A stretch of 64,000 bases of DNA, taken from NCBI RefSeq assembly GCF_006120725.1, contig NZ_SWMU01000002.1:496001-560000 (forward strand). Reading direction: 5' to 3'. This stretch comes from Mesohalobacter halotolerans (GTDB lineage: Bacteria > Bacteroidota > Bacteroidia > Flavobacteriales > Flavobacteriaceae). Positions 9,779 to 18,827 of this stretch are shown here, one piece after another. Below the pieces are notes generated by a model. That model was not told where the DNA came from. It saw nothing but the letters and a program-made list of their open reading frames with translations, and ran no database searches. The stretch's first letter is position 1; every line of letters starts with the position of its first letter. The translations under genes and the position numbers were made by a program.

Positions 9779-9808
9779 CAAAATTACAATTATTTTTTTG
9801 AAAACCAA
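9779..9808 (-). promoter_or_regulatory. rpsA promoter (TTG-N19-TAATTTTG)
   Basis: On the minus strand TTG (9808-9806), 19 nt, then TAATTTTG (9786-9779) fits the Bacteroidota sigma-ABfr consensus exactly. Transcription would begin about 100 nt before the rpsA ATG. Confidence 0.78.
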
Positions 9809-9837
9809 TATATAATAGGAAAGTATAAATTTAGGGG

Positions 9838-10131
9838 TTAATCATCGAGACTTTCCTCTTCTCTGTTTTGAATATCGACAATATTTTCATTAAAATCATC
9901 GTCTTCGTAATCGTCGATATCAAAGTCCGCCATACTGACTTCTAGTTTTTTGCTGATTTTGACTAGATAAATAGTGTCTTCAGTTCGGACTTCTACGGCT
10001 TCAATGCTTTCATTTTTTGCATTTTTAAATTTGATGATATGCTTATCATCATATCCGTCAGGATATTTTTCTACCAGCAACGAAAGTATTTCCGGCGTGA
10101 GTTTTTTATAGTCAACGATAATGCGTTTCAT
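9838..10131 (-). CDS. Small conserved acidic protein of unknown function
   Basis: A 97-residue soluble protein with no signal peptide or membrane segment. The N-terminal two-thirds (MKRIIVDYKKLTPEILSLL...) look like a compact alpha/beta fold. The last about 30 residues are strongly acidic (DDYEDDDFNEN and EEESLDD), suggesting a disordered tail. It lies between the rpsA promoter and a short membrane-anchored protein gene on the same strand. I believe similar short proteins occur in other Flavobacteriaceae, but no function is known to me. The ATG start is unambiguous. Confidence 0.75.
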   Translation of the reverse strand: MKRIIVDYKKLTPEILSLLVEKYPDGYDDKHIIKFKNAKNESIEAVEVRTEDTIYLVKISKKLEVSMADFDIDDYEDDDFNENIVDIQNREEESLDD

Positions 10132-10178
10132 AACACAAACTTTTAAACAAACATAAACAAAGGAATCATTTTTTTAAA

Positions 10179-10559
10179 TTATTTCTCATTAATTTTAAAT
10201 GCATTTTGAATTGTCACTAAAGTATCACAATTTTTTACTTGAATTGCAAGCAGATCGTTTTGATGCTTTGCTTCAATTTGATAAAAACTACAGGGCTTTT
10301 TACGCTGTTGACTTTTTTTAAAATTAACATCACTACTCGTTAAGAATTCTTCTATGAGTGAAGTGTCTATAGTGTGTTCTCGAAAGAAAATTAAAGCCTT
10401 ATCGTCAAAATTTCTTTGTTTTGTGCGTAATGTTTTCAAGACCCTATCATTTGGAAAATAATCAAAACTCACATCTTTCTTATCAAAAATAATTTTAACA
10501 AACACAAGGCCGATTGATAGACCTATAGCAAAGTATAGTAAACGTTTTTTGAGACTCAT
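10179..10559 (-). CDS. Short membrane-anchored hypothetical protein (DUF4258-like)
   Basis: 126 residues with one N-terminal hydrophobic segment (about residues 8-25) and a C-terminal domain predicted to be periplasmic. The pattern FPNDRVLKTLRTK followed by a Cys (PCSFYQI) and NCDTLVTI resembles a flavobacterial family I recall under DUF4258, usually next to alanine dehydrogenase. I cannot verify that assignment. It sits 3 bp after the ald stop codon, so it is very likely co-transcribed with ald. No function can be given. Confidence 0.72.
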   Translation of the reverse strand: MSLKKRLLYFAIGLSIGLVFVKIIFDKKDVSFDYFPNDRVLKTLRTKQRNFDDKALIFFREHTIDTSLIEEFLTSSDVNFKKSQQRKKPCSFYQIEAKHQNDLLAIQVKNCDTLVTIQNAFKINEK

Positions 10560-10562
10560 ATT

Positions 10563-11762
10563 TTAAAAAATCAAAAGATTGGGGTCGCGATATGACAAAT
10601 CAAACCAGTTGGCTACCGATTTACTGGTCAAAACACCGTGATAAAAATACAATCCATTTCTGAGACCTGTATCAAATCTTAAGGTATTTTCAAGACCGCC
10701 TTTTTCTCCAATATCTAAGAGGTAAGGTGTAAACATATTACTTATTGAAACAGATGATGTTCTTGCATAGCGCGATGGAATATTGGGAACCCCATAATGT
10801 ATAACATCGTGTTTTATAACAACAGGATTTTCGTGTGAAGTAATTTCAGTTGTTTCTACACATCCTCCCATATCGATACTGATATCAATGATGACAGCCC
10901 CTTTTTTCATCTTTTTAACCATATTTTCGGTCACTAGCACAGGTGAGCGATTTATTCCTCTCACTGCACCAATTAAAACATCAGTTCGCTTTAGGGCTTT
11001 AATTAAATTTTTAGGTTGTAAAGTCGAGGTATAAATTTGCTGATTGAGTTGAGCTTGAATACATCTTAATTTAGTCAATGAACTATCAAAAACTTTGACA
11101 TTTGCGCCTAAACCGAGGGATGCTCTTGCGGCGTATTCACCAACCGTTCCTGCACCTAAAATTACTACTTCTGTTGGTGGAACACCACTGGTATTACCAA
11201 ACATAAGTCCATTTCCAAACTTTGCACTTGACAATATTTCGGAAGCTATAAGAATTGAAGAAGTTCCTGCGATTTCACTAAGCGCTCTCACAGCAGGTGA
11301 ACCGCCGTGTTCGTCCTTGATAAATTCAAAGGCTAAGGCCGTGGCGCGCTTTTCTGCTAATTTTTGAAAATAAGATTTTTTTCGCATTTTCAGTTGAAGT
11401 GCAGAAATTAAAATAGATTGTGGATTGAGCATCTTAATTTCATCCAAACTCGGTGGTGAGACTTTTAAAACAATCGGGCACGAAAATATATCTTCTTTTT
11501 TTGAACAAATAGTGACGCCAGCCTCACTATAATCGCGATCTGAAAATCCTGCATACTCACCAGCATTACGTTCTACATAGACTTTATGACCATTGGCCGT
11601 AAGGGCTTGTACAGAATCCGGTGTCAAACATATGCGTTTTTCACCATCTGATGTTTCTTTGGGTAAACCAATGAGCATTTCACTTTTAGTCCTTGATATT
11701 TCAAGCATTTCTTCTTGAGGCAAGAGCTCCTGCTGAGAAAATGGGGTCTGAGTTGACTGCAT
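10563..11762 (-). CDS. ald: Alanine dehydrogenase
   Basis: NAD-dependent oxidative deamination of L-alanine to pyruvate and ammonium. The protein (399 residues) has the AlaDH/PNT N-terminal domain with GLPKETSDGEKRICLTPDSV. The Rossmann motif VVILGAGTVGEYAARASLGLG comes mid-protein, and the catalytic region DISIDMGGCVETTE follows. It carries about 30 extra residues before the usual MLIGLPKE start (an internal Met lies near residue 29), as in other Bacteroidota members of the family. It is followed at 3 bp by the small membrane-anchored gene and is divergent from the decayed sugar transferase. Confidence 0.93.
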   Translation of the reverse strand: MQSTQTPFSQQELLPQEEMLEISRTKSEMLIGLPKETSDGEKRICLTPDSVQALTANGHKVYVERNAGEYAGFSDRDYSEAGVTICSKKEDIFSCPIVLKVSPPSLDEIKMLNPQSILISALQLKMRKKSYFQKLAEKRATALAFEFIKDEHGGSPAVRALSEIAGTSSILIASEILSSAKFGNGLMFGNTSGVPPTEVVILGAGTVGEYAARASLGLGANVKVFDSSLTKLRCIQAQLNQQIYTSTLQPKNLIKALKRTDVLIGAVRGINRSPVLVTENMVKKMKKGAVIIDISIDMGGCVETTEITSHENPVVIKHDVIHYGVPNIPSRYARTSSVSISNMFTPYLLDIGEKGGLENTLRFDTGLRNGLYFYHGVLTSKSVANWFDLSYRDPNLLIF

Positions 11763-11845
11763 CAGTAATATAATTTAATACCAAACTAAATTAGCAATAA
11801 ATAGCCAATAAGTAAGTTGAATTCATTAGAAATAAACATATTGGT

Positions 11846-11853
11846 TATTTTTG
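11846..11853 (+). promoter_or_regulatory. -7 box upstream of the decayed sugar transferase
   Basis: TATTTTTG matches TAnnTTTG, 13 nt before the ATG at 11867. The promoter seems to survive although the gene is broken. Confidence 0.4.
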
Positions 11854-11866
11854 AAAATAAAAAGTA

Positions 11867-13241
11867 ATGTCAAATAATACCCCTTTTCATTTTGAAATGT
11901 CTGAACGCAAATTGTTGCTCAGGATATTTGGCGTCTTGATTATAGGTGTATATATTTTTTCTCTCAACTACATTTTTGACAAGACTTACATTTACTTTAG
12001 CGATTATTTTTGGTTATGGGTATGCGTTTACTTGAGTTATTTTTTAATATTTGGGACTGTTTTTGAACTTTATGTGTTAAAGAAGTCAGAATCGAGATTT
12101 ACCGTTTTAAAGGTATTATTTTAAGTGTTTTTACAACGACATTACTTTATCTTTTAACGCCATACATTACTCCAGTGCTGCCTTCCAATCGGCTGCTTAT
12201 TTTTCATCTAATAGCTGGATGTATTGTTTTGCTTACTTTATGGCGATTTTCATATATTTCTTTTATTACTTCTCCTAGATTTTATAAAAAAGTATTATTT
12301 GTAGGTCACAATTACGATATTAATCAGATTGTTGAAGAGCTTACAAAATTTGATCAAAACCTAAGAATCGAAGGTTATATAGACTCTTGTGCTGATCAAA
12401 AAACATCACCGGTGAGGCGTTATAAAATTTCACAAATAAAAACATTAGTCAACGAACTCAATATTGGTGAAATAATTGTGGCCAATTCATATAAAGGTGT
12501 GGATCAAGATCTTTACAAAAGCCTGACACCCTTGCTAAAAGAAGGTATTCCTAAACGTCCTTATTCAAAAATATACGAAGACATCACTAATTGGATTTTA
12601 CTAAAAGATATTGAAAATGATTTTTATTGTTATTTCCCATTCAGCAGAAGTAACCAAAACAAATTATACCTAATGCTTTGTCGAGCTTTTGATGTAGCTT
12701 TAAGCTTGATTGGTCTGCTTATAATGTTACTTTTACTTCCCTTTATAGTGATTATTAATCTGTTTTTTAATCGAGGTCCTTTGTTTTATACACAAAATAT
12801 AGTTGACCAAAAATCTAAAGTTTTCAAAATATTTAAATTGAGAACTATGGTAAAAGATGCTGAAAACGAAGGTGCTAAGTGGACTAAAAAAAATGATGCG
12901 TGCATTACCAAATTTGGAAAGATTTTAAGGAAAACCAGAATTGATGAATTACCTCAGTTTATCAATATATTTAAAGGTGACATGGGACTTATTGGTCCAA
13001 GACCTGAGCGTCCAGAATTTATAGAAAACTTAAAGATAAATACCGTTTTACGAAACCAGACATATTATTAAACCCGGTCTGACAGGTTGGGCTCAAGTTA
13101 ATGCCAAATATGCAAGCTCTGAAGATGATGCGTTAGAAAAATTACAATACGATTTGTATTACATCAAATAAAGGAGTCTTTACTTAGACTTTAGGATTTT
13201 CGTCAAAGCGATTTCTACCGTAATATTTTTCAGAGGACAGT
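11867..13241 (+). pseudogene. Polyprenyl-phosphate sugar-1-phosphate transferase (WcaJ/UndP-GT family), broken
   Basis: Remnant of the initiating glycosyltransferase for exopolysaccharide or lipid-linked oligosaccharide synthesis. The N-terminal membrane region starts at 11867 but runs into a stop at 12124. Shifting one base near 12110 continues it as GIILSVFTTTLLYLLTP. The catalytic C-terminal domain is present (FKLRTMVKDAENEGAKWTK; RIDELPQFINIFKGDMGLIGPRPERP). It breaks again near 13030-13060 and resumes as YETRHIIKPGLTGWAQVNAKY. An in-frame TAA near 13168 then interrupts DLYYIK/RSLYLDLRIFVKAIS. The frame losses lie in or beside short A or T runs. Three or more lesions in one gene argue for real decay, although homopolymer sequencing errors remain possible. 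Confidence 0.85.
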
Positions 13242-13251
13242 AGTTTAGTTT

Positions 13252-13386
13252 GAGAATTTGACGATTTGACAATTTGACGATTTGACAATTTGACGATTTG
13301 ACAATTTGACGATTTGACAATTTGACGATTTGACAATTTGACGATTTGACAATTTGACGATTGGAGAATTTGACGATTCGAGAATT
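13252..13386. repeat. Alternating 8-bp tandem array (16-bp unit)
   Basis: GACGATTT and GACAATTT alternate about eight times, with degenerate units at both ends. It lies between the broken sugar transferase and the 3' end of era. The 16-bp period does not keep a reading frame, so it is not coding. Confidence 0.9.
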
Positions 13387-13402
13387 AGGCAATTTAGGTT
13401 GA

Positions 13403-14287
13403 TTAAGCTTGATAGCCATAGCCTTTGAGCTTTCTATCATCAGAGCGCCAGTTTTTATCAATCTTGACATACAGGTCTAAAAATATTTTTTTACCAAAAA
13501 ATTGTTCCAAATCTTTACGTGCTTCTCGACCGATTCGGTTAAGAGCTTTACCTTTATGCCCAATTATAATGCCTTTTTGAGTTTTGCGCTCTACCACAAT
13601 GGTCGTATTAATATTGATAATATGGTCGAGCTCCTCAAAAGCTTCTGTTTGCACTTCTACACTGTAGGGAATTTCCTTTTTATAATGCATCAAAATCTTT
13701 TCTCTAACCAGTTCGTTTACAAAAAACCTTTCAGGCTTATCTGTCAAACTATCTTTAGGATAAAAGGCAGGTGAAATTGGTAACTTTTCAAGAATTTTTT
13801 TAAAAACCTCTTCGATACCAAAATTATTTAAAGCTGATATGGCGTAAATTTCAGCATGAGGTAGTTTTTTGGACCAAGAATCAACTGATTTTCTAACTTG
13901 ATCTTCTGTGCTTTTATCAATCTTATTAAGCAGTAAAATTATGGGTTTATCGGTCTGCTTAATATGTTCAAAAATTTCTTCGTTTTTGGGGGACTTCTCT
14001 CCTATTTCAATCATGTAAATCAAAATATCGGCATCGTCTATGGCTGAAGTGACAAACTTCATCATGGCATTTTGCAATTCATAAGCAGGTTTAATTATTC
14101 CAGGTGTGTCACTAAAAATAACCTGAAAATCATCACCATTGACAATACCTAAAATACGGTGGCGAGTTGTTTGTGCTTTGGAGGTTATGATAGAGAGTTG
14201 TTCGCCTACAAAAGCGTTCATCAAGGTTGACTTCCCTACATTAGGATTGCCAATAATATTAACAAAGCCTGCTTTATGTCTAGTCAT
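13403..14287 (-). CDS. era: GTPase Era
   Basis: Ribosome-assembly GTPase that binds the 3' end of 16S rRNA. The G domain has G1 GNPNVGKSTL, G3 DTPG and G4 NKID. The C-terminal KH domain has IGHKGKALNRIGREAR. The 294 residues are typical. It lies 2 bp downstream of the acyl-CoA synthetase stop-to-start junction on the same strand, so the two are likely co-transcribed. Its stop codon is only about 17 bp from the tandem array. Confidence 0.96.
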   Translation of the reverse strand: MTRHKAGFVNIIGNPNVGKSTLMNAFVGEQLSIITSKAQTTRHRILGIVNGDDFQVIFSDTPGIIKPAYELQNAMMKFVTSAIDDADILIYMIEIGEKSPKNEEIFEHIKQTDKPIILLLNKIDKSTEDQVRKSVDSWSKKLPHAEIYAISALNNFGIEEVFKKILEKLPISPAFYPKDSLTDKPERFFVNELVREKILMHYKKEIPYSVEVQTEAFEELDHIININTTIVVERKTQKGIIIGHKGKALNRIGREARKDLEQFFGKKIFLDLYVKIDKNWRSDDRKLKGYGYQA

Positions 14288-14289
14288 AC

Positions 14290-16068
14290 TTAAGATTGAG
14301 GGCCATAAATTTTTTCAAATAAGTCTTTATAAAAGGCTTTGATTTCTCTGCGTTTAAGTTTCATTGTAGGTGTTAAATGACCTTTATCAATACTCCATTC
14401 TTCTGCAGTTAATTCAAAACGTTTTATTTTTTCCCATTTTCCAAAGCTTTGATTATAAAAATCAACTTCTTCTTGATATCTGTCAATCACTTGTTGATTA
14501 TTGACCAAATCAGTTCTATCTTTAAAATCGACTTCTTTACGATGTGCCCACTCTTCTAAAAATTCAAAATTAGGCTGGATAAAAGCAGCAGGCATTCTCT
14601 GGCCTTCACCAACGACCATGATTTGCTCTATAAAACGGGATTGTTTCATTTTGTTTTCAATAATTTGAGGTGCGATGTATTTACCACCTGAAGTTTTGAA
14701 CATTTCCTTTTTACGGTCTGTAATTTTCAAAAAGCCTTCTGCATCTATTTCTCCTATATCACCAGTATGGAAATAGCCATTTTTTAAAACTTCATCTGTT
14801 TTCTCCTGGTCTTTATAATATCCCATCATCACTTGTGGTCCTTTCACTAGAATTTCACCGTCATCAGCAATTTTTACTTCGGTATCTGAAATGGGCTTTC
14901 CCACGGTACCAATTTTAAAGCCTCTATCGCGCTCATCATTAACAGCCACTACTGGAGAGGTCTCTGTAAGACCATAACCTTCCATGACTTTAATATTGGC
15001 GGCGTTGAATACTCTTGCCAATCTTGGTTGAAGTGCAGCACTGCCAGATGCAATAACTTTTAGGTTTCCACCCAGTGCTTCTTGCCATTTACTAAAAATG
15101 AGTTTTCTGGCCAGTCCCAATTTTTTCTCATACCACCAACCATTGGCTTTATAAGGTTTGTATTTTAATCCAAGCTTGACTGCCCAAAAGAATAAGGCTT
15201 TTTTGATCTCTGTTAAATCTGCACCCTTGGCTATAATTTTATCATAAACTTTTTCTAGCAATCGCGGTACAGCAGACATCACGTCGGGCTTAACTTCTTT
15301 AAGATTATCGCTTATGGTCTCTAAAGATTCTGCAAAATATATACTCACACCACTGTATTGATACATGTATTGCAACATTCTTTCATATACATGACAAACA
15401 GGCAAAAAACTCAACGCCTTAGCTGTACCATAATCTAAGGGTAATCTTGTCGCGCTGTTTATGGCGTTACTGGTAATATTTTTATGGGATAGCATTACCC
15501 CTTTTGGGCGGCCTGTAGTTCCCGAAGTATAAATTAAAGTGGCTAAATCTTTTTCGCTTACAGCTTCCATTCGTTTTTGTACTTCATCTTGAAGTGACTC
15601 ATCTTGACCTTGGTCTAAAACTGCTTTCCAGTTCTGCGCTGATTTTACTCCATCAAAAGTATAAACTGCTTTTAAAGACTTTACATCATCTTTAATTTTT
15701 AAAACTTTTTGTAATACTTCATCATCAGAAACAAAACAATATGTGGATTCGCTATGGTTTAACACATAAGCATAATCTTCTTCAGAAATTGTCGGGTAAA
15801 TAGGCACGTTTTGAGCGCCTACTTGCATCACACCGATATCTACAATATTCCATTCTGTTCGATTGTTGGTGGAGATGACTGCAATCTTATCGTTAGGTTT
15901 TACATCCAGCTTTATCAAACCTCTACTTAATGCATTGGCTTGAGCTATATAATCTTTTGTAGAAAGTGACTTCCATTGCCCATTATATTTTGTGACTAAA
16001 GCATCTTTTAGTGGATAATTTTCTAGTTGGTAATAAGGAAAATCAAAAAGGCGTTTAACAGCTTTCAT
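14290..16068 (-). CDS. Long-chain acyl-CoA synthetase (AMP-binding)
   Basis: Activates fatty acids to acyl-CoA through an acyl-adenylate. The A3 motif reads TLIYTSGTTGRPKGVMLSHK, and GYGLTETSP and TGDIGEIDAEGFLKITDRKKE mark A5 and A7-A8. The C-terminal Lys region ends near MKLKRREI. The 592 residues fit the FAA1/FadD15-like branch found in Bacteroidota rather than classical FadD. No signal peptide. It sits directly upstream of era. Substrate chain length cannot be read from the sequence. Confidence 0.9.
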   Translation of the reverse strand: MKAVKRLFDFPYYQLENYPLKDALVTKYNGQWKSLSTKDYIAQANALSRGLIKLDVKPNDKIAVISTNNRTEWNIVDIGVMQVGAQNVPIYPTISEEDYAYVLNHSESTYCFVSDDEVLQKVLKIKDDVKSLKAVYTFDGVKSAQNWKAVLDQGQDESLQDEVQKRMEAVSEKDLATLIYTSGTTGRPKGVMLSHKNITSNAINSATRLPLDYGTAKALSFLPVCHVYERMLQYMYQYSGVSIYFAESLETISDNLKEVKPDVMSAVPRLLEKVYDKIIAKGADLTEIKKALFFWAVKLGLKYKPYKANGWWYEKKLGLARKLIFSKWQEALGGNLKVIASGSAALQPRLARVFNAANIKVMEGYGLTETSPVVAVNDERDRGFKIGTVGKPISDTEVKIADDGEILVKGPQVMMGYYKDQEKTDEVLKNGYFHTGDIGEIDAEGFLKITDRKKEMFKTSGGKYIAPQIIENKMKQSRFIEQIMVVGEGQRMPAAFIQPNFEFLEEWAHRKEVDFKDRTDLVNNQQVIDRYQEEVDFYNQSFGKWEKIKRFELTAEEWSIDKGHLTPTMKLKRREIKAFYKDLFEKIYGPQS

Positions 16069-16228
16069 TTTTAAGAATGTTTAATTTGATAGGCAAAATA
16101 GAAATTTTATTAATGAAAAACTAATTTTTATTTAACATATACATGAATCTCTTTACTTTGCTTTTAAACTTTGTATACAATTGATTGTCTTTATTAGTAG
16201 ACTTTTAGATTGTTGATGTGATAAATAT

Positions 16229-18670
16229 ATGAAGCGTAAAATATTTTTTTCATTTTTTGTTTTTAGTGTTATTCTAAATTTAAAATCGACTGCTCAAAAC
16301 TCAAAACCCAAACAATATCAAATTCAAAAACTTAATAATGAAGCTAACATAGATGGAAATTTAACAGATAATGTATGGAAAAAGTTGCCTGTAGCAACTG
16401 GTTTCACTCAATTTGAACCTGGATTTAATATCCCTGCTACTGTAGATATAAAGACAGATGTCAAGTTATTTTACAACGACAAAGGCATTTACATCTCAGC
16501 TATACTTTATGATGAGCCTAGTCTAGTGATGAAACAAATCACACAGCGTGATGATTTTGGACAAACCGATTTCTTTAGAGTGGTTATCAATCCCAATAAT
16601 GATGCACAAAATGATACTGAGTTTATTGTATTTAGCTCTGGCACACAGGCTGATGCTTTATCATCACCGAGCTTAGGAAGGGATTTTGGCTGGAATGCGG
16701 TCTGGGAAAGCGCTGTAAAACATACTGATAGAGGTTGGCAGTTGGAAATGATGATTCAATACAGAAGTTTGCGATTTCCAAAAAACAAAATTCAAACTTG
16801 GGGCATTCAATTCAGGCGATTTTTTAGACGTGAACGTTCTGAATATGCTTGGAATCCAATTGATCCTACCAAGGGTTACAGTGGGATTTATCACGGAGAG
16901 TTGATAGGTGTAAAAGATCTGGAGCCACCTCTTCGTCTCAATTTGTTTCCATTTACAACTGCGATTGGTAATCTTGAAGGCGATAAAACTACTACCGATT
17001 TTAAATTGGGTATGGATTTAAAGTATGGTATTACTGATAATATCACCTTAGACGCTACACTCATACCAGATTTTAGTCAAGCGAGATTTGATAACGTGGT
17101 TTTGAATCTCGGTCCCTTTGAACAAACTTTTGCCGAGCAACGCCAATTCTTTAAAGAAGGCATTGAATTGTTTAACAAAGGAGATTTATTTTTTTCTAGA
17201 CGTGTCGGCAATGCACCCATAGGAAAAGTTGAGTTAAATGAAAATGAAGTTGAAACCAATAGACCAGATAAAGTCGACTTAATCAATGCTACTAAAATAT
17301 CTGGACGACTTAAAAATGGTTTGGGTATAGGGGTGTTTAATGCCATTACTGAAAAAACAAATACTACAGTTCTAGATACCATTTCTGATACTTCTAGACA
17401 AGTATCGGTTGAACCTTTAACAAACTATAATATCGTTGTAGTAGATAAACAATTTAATCGCAATTCTTCTGTAACCCTTATCAATACAAACACTACGCGT
17501 CAAGGTAACTTTAGAGATGCCAATGTAACTGGCGCTTTATTTGATTTGCGCACTAAGGCAAACACCTACAGAGTTAGCGGCGAAGCTAAAATGAGTTATC
17601 TGAATTTAGATAATGATACTCAAACAGGCTTTAGAACAAACCTTAGAATTGGTAAAATATTTGGGAATTACAGATATAGTCTAGAACATGATTATGCTGA
17701 TGACCAATACGATATCAATGACTTAGGCTTGATATTTAGAAATAATTTTAACAATTTGACCGGGCGGTTTTCTTACGAAATTTTTGAACCTACAGACAAG
17801 CTTCAAACCTATAATGTTTCATTTAGAGCAAACTATAGACGTCTAGCACAACCATCGACTTATACAGGCTTAAGGCTAGATGTTGATTTTTTTGCTACCA
17901 ACCTCAATCTCGATAGCTTTGGCTTAAACCTTGATTATAATCCTGGTAAACAATTTGATTATTTTGAACCCAGAATTGATGGACAATTTTTTATTACAGA
18001 AAATTTTCTGGGTCTTGGAGGCTTTATTTCTACAAATTACAATAGAATATTTGCAATCGATATCCGTGCTAATGCAAACACTTTCATTGAAGAGAATAGA
18101 GATTCTTTTTCTTATAGATTTAACATCGAGCCTAGAGTGAGGTTTAATGACTATTTTTTTATGGTCTACGAATTTAATTTTAACAATAGACTTAATGACC
18201 GAGGTTTTGCAACGTTTTTTGAAAGTCAACCAGTTTTTGGTGAACGCGATAGAAAAATCATTGAAAATAGCTTGAGAGCAAACTATAATTTTAATTCTTA
18301 TAATGGATTATCACTTCAGCTTAGACACTATTGGGATACAGTTTTATATGACGATTTGATGTATGAGCTAAACCCTAATGGGAGAATATCTATCAATGAA
18401 AACTTACCAAAAACCGCACTAGACAATAGCCCTGATGTGAATTTCAACACCTGGAATGTAGATTTGAATTACGTTTGGCAATTTGCACCTGGTAGCTTTC
18501 TCACAGTGCTATATAGACAACAACTCTTTCAAAATAATGATAGAGCAACACTGAACTACACCAACACATTAAGCGATCTATTTGAACAAAATTTTCAACA
18601 TACTCTTTCGGTGAGGCTTCAGTATTTTATTGATGTAAATGATTTTAAAAACAGTGTTTTTAATCAATGA
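16229..18670 (+). CDS. DUF5916-like outer-membrane protein with CBM9-like N-terminal domain
   Basis: The 813-residue protein starts with a signal peptide ending near STAQ. A carbohydrate-binding family 9-like beta-sandwich follows (about residues 35-200; IDGNLTDNVWKKLP, then FIVFSSGTQAD). A long region of alternating beta strands rich in Asn, Arg and Tyr ends in a hydrophobic C-terminal strand, suggesting an outer-membrane beta-barrel. The sequence AEQRQFFKEGIELFN is typical of this family in Bacteroidota. Its role is not established, and surface carbohydrate or peptide handling is only inference. It is transcribed alone, followed 157 bp later by another barrel gene. Confidence 0.83.
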   Translation: MKRKIFFSFFVFSVILNLKSTAQNSKPKQYQIQKLNNEANIDGNLTDNVWKKLPVATGFTQFEPGFNIPATVDIKTDVKLFYNDKGIYISAILYDEPSLVMKQITQRDDFGQTDFFRVVINPNNDAQNDTEFIVFSSGTQADALSSPSLGRDFGWNAVWESAVKHTDRGWQLEMMIQYRSLRFPKNKIQTWGIQFRRFFRRERSEYAWNPIDPTKGYSGIYHGELIGVKDLEPPLRLNLFPFTTAIGNLEGDKTTTDFKLGMDLKYGITDNITLDATLIPDFSQARFDNVVLNLGPFEQTFAEQRQFFKEGIELFNKGDLFFSRRVGNAPIGKVELNENEVETNRPDKVDLINATKISGRLKNGLGIGVFNAITEKTNTTVLDTISDTSRQVSVEPLTNYNIVVVDKQFNRNSSVTLINTNTTRQGNFRDANVTGALFDLRTKANTYRVSGEAKMSYLNLDNDTQTGFRTNLRIGKIFGNYRYSLEHDYADDQYDINDLGLIFRNNFNNLTGRFSYEIFEPTDKLQTYNVSFRANYRRLAQPSTYTGLRLDVDFFATNLNLDSFGLNLDYNPGKQFDYFEPRIDGQFFITENFLGLGGFISTNYNRIFAIDIRANANTFIEENRDSFSYRFNIEPRVRFNDYFFMVYEFNFNNRLNDRGFATFFESQPVFGERDRKIIENSLRANYNFNSYNGLSLQLRHYWDTVLYDDLMYELNPNGRISINENLPKTALDNSPDVNFNTWNVDLNYVWQFAPGSFLTVLYRQQLFQNNDRATLNYTNTLSDLFEQNFQHTLSVRLQYFIDVNDFKNSVFNQ

Positions 18671-18827
18671 CAATTATTAAATAACATTTAAGTTTATTAA
18701 TATTAATCCTTTAATTTTAATATTTAAATGCTAATGACTTAAAGATAACACAAAATATTTTGTTTTATATATTATATACGAAATTTAGAGTTCTAGTCTG
18801 AAGATCTACTTAATTAACCGACTAAAA

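Noticed and set aside
13180-13470. Open frame across the tandem array (Ser/Asn/Gln/Ile/Val-rich repeats)
   Set aside because: It is only the 16-bp array read through, antisense to nothing conserved and overlapping the end of era. The period is not a multiple of three.
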